From: Synergistaceae bacterium
Lineage (GTDB): Bacteria > Synergistota > Synergistia > Synergistales > Aminobacteriaceae
Direction: 5' to 3'
Assembly: GCA_017448375.1 (NCBI GenBank)
Contig: JAFSLR010000329.1
Coordinates: 1-5,308, forward strand
Length of the DNA stretch: 5,308 bases
Each line of letters starts with the position of its first letter. Position 1 is the stretch's first letter. Shown here one piece after another: positions 4,418 through 5,308 of the stretch. Both the position numbers and the translations under genes were made by a program. The notes under the pieces are model-generated. The model did no database searches and had not been told where the DNA came from. It was given only the letters and a program-made list of their open reading frames with translations.

Positions 4418-5308
4418 AGCACAAAACGAAAGCGGGAGCAGGTGCGGAGTTTGCACTGTATACATCACCGGGCGCAACATGGGTCAGAGAATCAGCGTAA
4501 ATGATTTTCGCAGTGCCGTCCAGATAAGCGGAACGAGTAACGACAGAACAAGCCTCGCCGTTAATGTCTCTGTTAATATCAGCCTCTGAACTGAGAGCGG
4601 AATAGTAATCCCACGTAGCCCCCTCAAAGACGGTATCCGGGAAAAATTCATCACTTCCGGCAGTAACAGTCATCTCCGAGAAAGACGGAATGAAAACTTT
4701 ATCGTAAGTAATATCAGCGTCAAAGCCGTCAATGTAATCAGGGTCATCAATGGCTGTGTCCTCGTTGTAATCATCAAAGAAAGCCTGAGTAACAATCTTG
4801 ACGGGAACAAGCAGCTCAACCAAAGCGGGCGGAAGGCAAGACAAAAAGCCTTTAACGCCGTCATCTGTATAACTCCCTTCATGCGGTGAAAGAATATCAG
4901 CGGTATACGATGAAGAAAACCAATTCGCGCCTGAAGCATTGAGCCATTTTCGGAGCTGAGAATATTTCCACCTGTTGAAGCCGTTAGTGCCGAACGGAGC
5001 AAAGCCCTTCCAGAGAGTGCGAGCAAATTGGAGAATGAGAGCTTTTTTTGTTGAGCCGTCAGCAAGAGTAATAGTTCTGAAAGAGCAGAAATTGAGCGGT
5101 AAATTCTCGATAACCGCGCCCGTTTTCGGGTGAACGAAATCAATTAACATCTGCGTATTATGGCAGTCGTATTTGCTTTGCGCTGTTTCATTCTGAATAC
5201 TGGTAACTACATCATCAAAGGTAGTATTCTCAAAGACTGAGCCATTTTTGAGAATGGTACAGTCCGCCTTATTCTTAGCAATGATACGAATATTCTTAGT
5301 GCAGCTCC
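4416..5308 (-). CDS. DUF6273/C-type-lectin-like phage protein, 5' end beyond the right edge
   Basis: The frame is open without a stop from 4416 to the window edge, giving at least 297 codons, 296 sense plus the stop, so the true start is outside. The first ATG (5150-5148) has no ribosome site before it and is probably internal; the preceding 52 codons (SCTKNIRIIAKNKADCTIL...) look like ordinary protein. Counting from the edge, the recognisable DUF6273-like pattern is NRWKYSQLRKWLNASG (111-126), WFSSSYTADIL (129-139), GFLSCLPPALVELLVPV (153-169), DKVFIPSFSEM (202-212), TRSAY (257-261) and a closing APAPAFVL (288-295). This order, RxWLN then D-K-V-F-[IL]-x-S-x-x-E then RS and PAF-L, is typical of phage-borne DUF6273 proteins related to C-type-lectin-type surface modules. 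Exact role is unknown; ligand or receptor binding is inferred. It is the first in-window gene of the operon. Confidence 0.8.
   Translation of the reverse strand, partial: SCTKNIRIIAKNKADCTILKNGSVFENTTFDDVVTSIQNETAQSKYDCHNTQMLIDFVHPKTGAVIENLPLNFCSFRTITLADGSTKKALILQFARTLWKGFAPFGTNGFNRWKYSQLRKWLNASGANWFSSSYTADILSPHEGSYTDDGVKGFLSCLPPALVELLVPVKIVTQAFFDDYNEDTAIDDPDYIDGFDADITYDKVFIPSFSEMTVTAGSDEFFPDTVFEGATWDYYSALSSEADINRDINGEACSVVTRSAYLDGTAKIIYADSLTHVAPGDVYSANSAPAPAFVLC

Noticed and set aside
4670..5143. A 157-codon minus-strand open frame inside the right-hand gene
   Set aside because: It is a shifted frame of the lectin-like gene with Leu/Ser/Arg-rich composition and no ribosome site.
5148..5150. 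ATG as the start of the right-hand gene
   Set aside because: No ribosome site lies upstream and the frame stays open to the window edge, so the gene is treated as partial with its start outside.

Overview
All genes in this window read on the minus strand, so transcription runs from right (5308) to left (1). The content looks like the receptor-binding and appendage end of a tailed-phage or prophage structural operon. The likely host is a Gram-positive (Firmicutes-type) gut or rumen bacterium. This host call is an inference from strong AGGAGG-type ribosome sites, moderate GC and protein styles I recognise from such phages; no gene in the window fixes the taxon. There are no genes for replication, integration, lysis, capsid or tail assembly here, and no tRNA, rRNA, CRISPR array or insertion sequence.

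Layout in transcription order: (1) a gene cut off by the right edge (to 4416) with a DUF6273/C-type-lectin-like domain. (2) A 468-residue GTG-started fibre- or baseplate-like protein with an N-terminal coiled coil and a repeated 'NKADNSLYVFD' beta unit (4403-2997). (3) A 104-residue small coiled-coil acidic protein (2983-2669). (4) A 200-residue fibre/appendage protein (2602-2000). (5) A 333-residue paralogue of it, enlarged by four tandem ~34-41-residue repeats (2000-999). (6) A noncoding gap with a 13-bp GNRA-capped RNA hairpin (944-973). (7) A 278-residue C-type-lectin-fold protein whose C-terminus resembles variable proteins of diversity-generating retroelements (909-73). (8) The first 20 codons of another gene cut by the left edge (60-1). 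Genes are packed tightly: several ribosome sites overlap the preceding stop codon, and one pair shares a TAATG stop/start.

The most notable pattern is modular sharing between adjacent proteins. Three of them (genes 4, 5 and 7) begin with the same M-[SA]-Y-D head and adjoining helix. Three (genes 3, 4 and 5) end in the same short acidic-hydrophobic tail ending in E-[IV]-F-[GA], and the small protein carries a second internal copy. This suggests a set of exchangeable appendage proteins that dock through common ends while the middle or C-terminal part varies. The C-type-lectin protein carries the head but swaps the shared tail for a lectin domain. Whether a reverse transcriptase and template repeat diversify that domain cannot be decided here, because any such genes would lie past the left edge.
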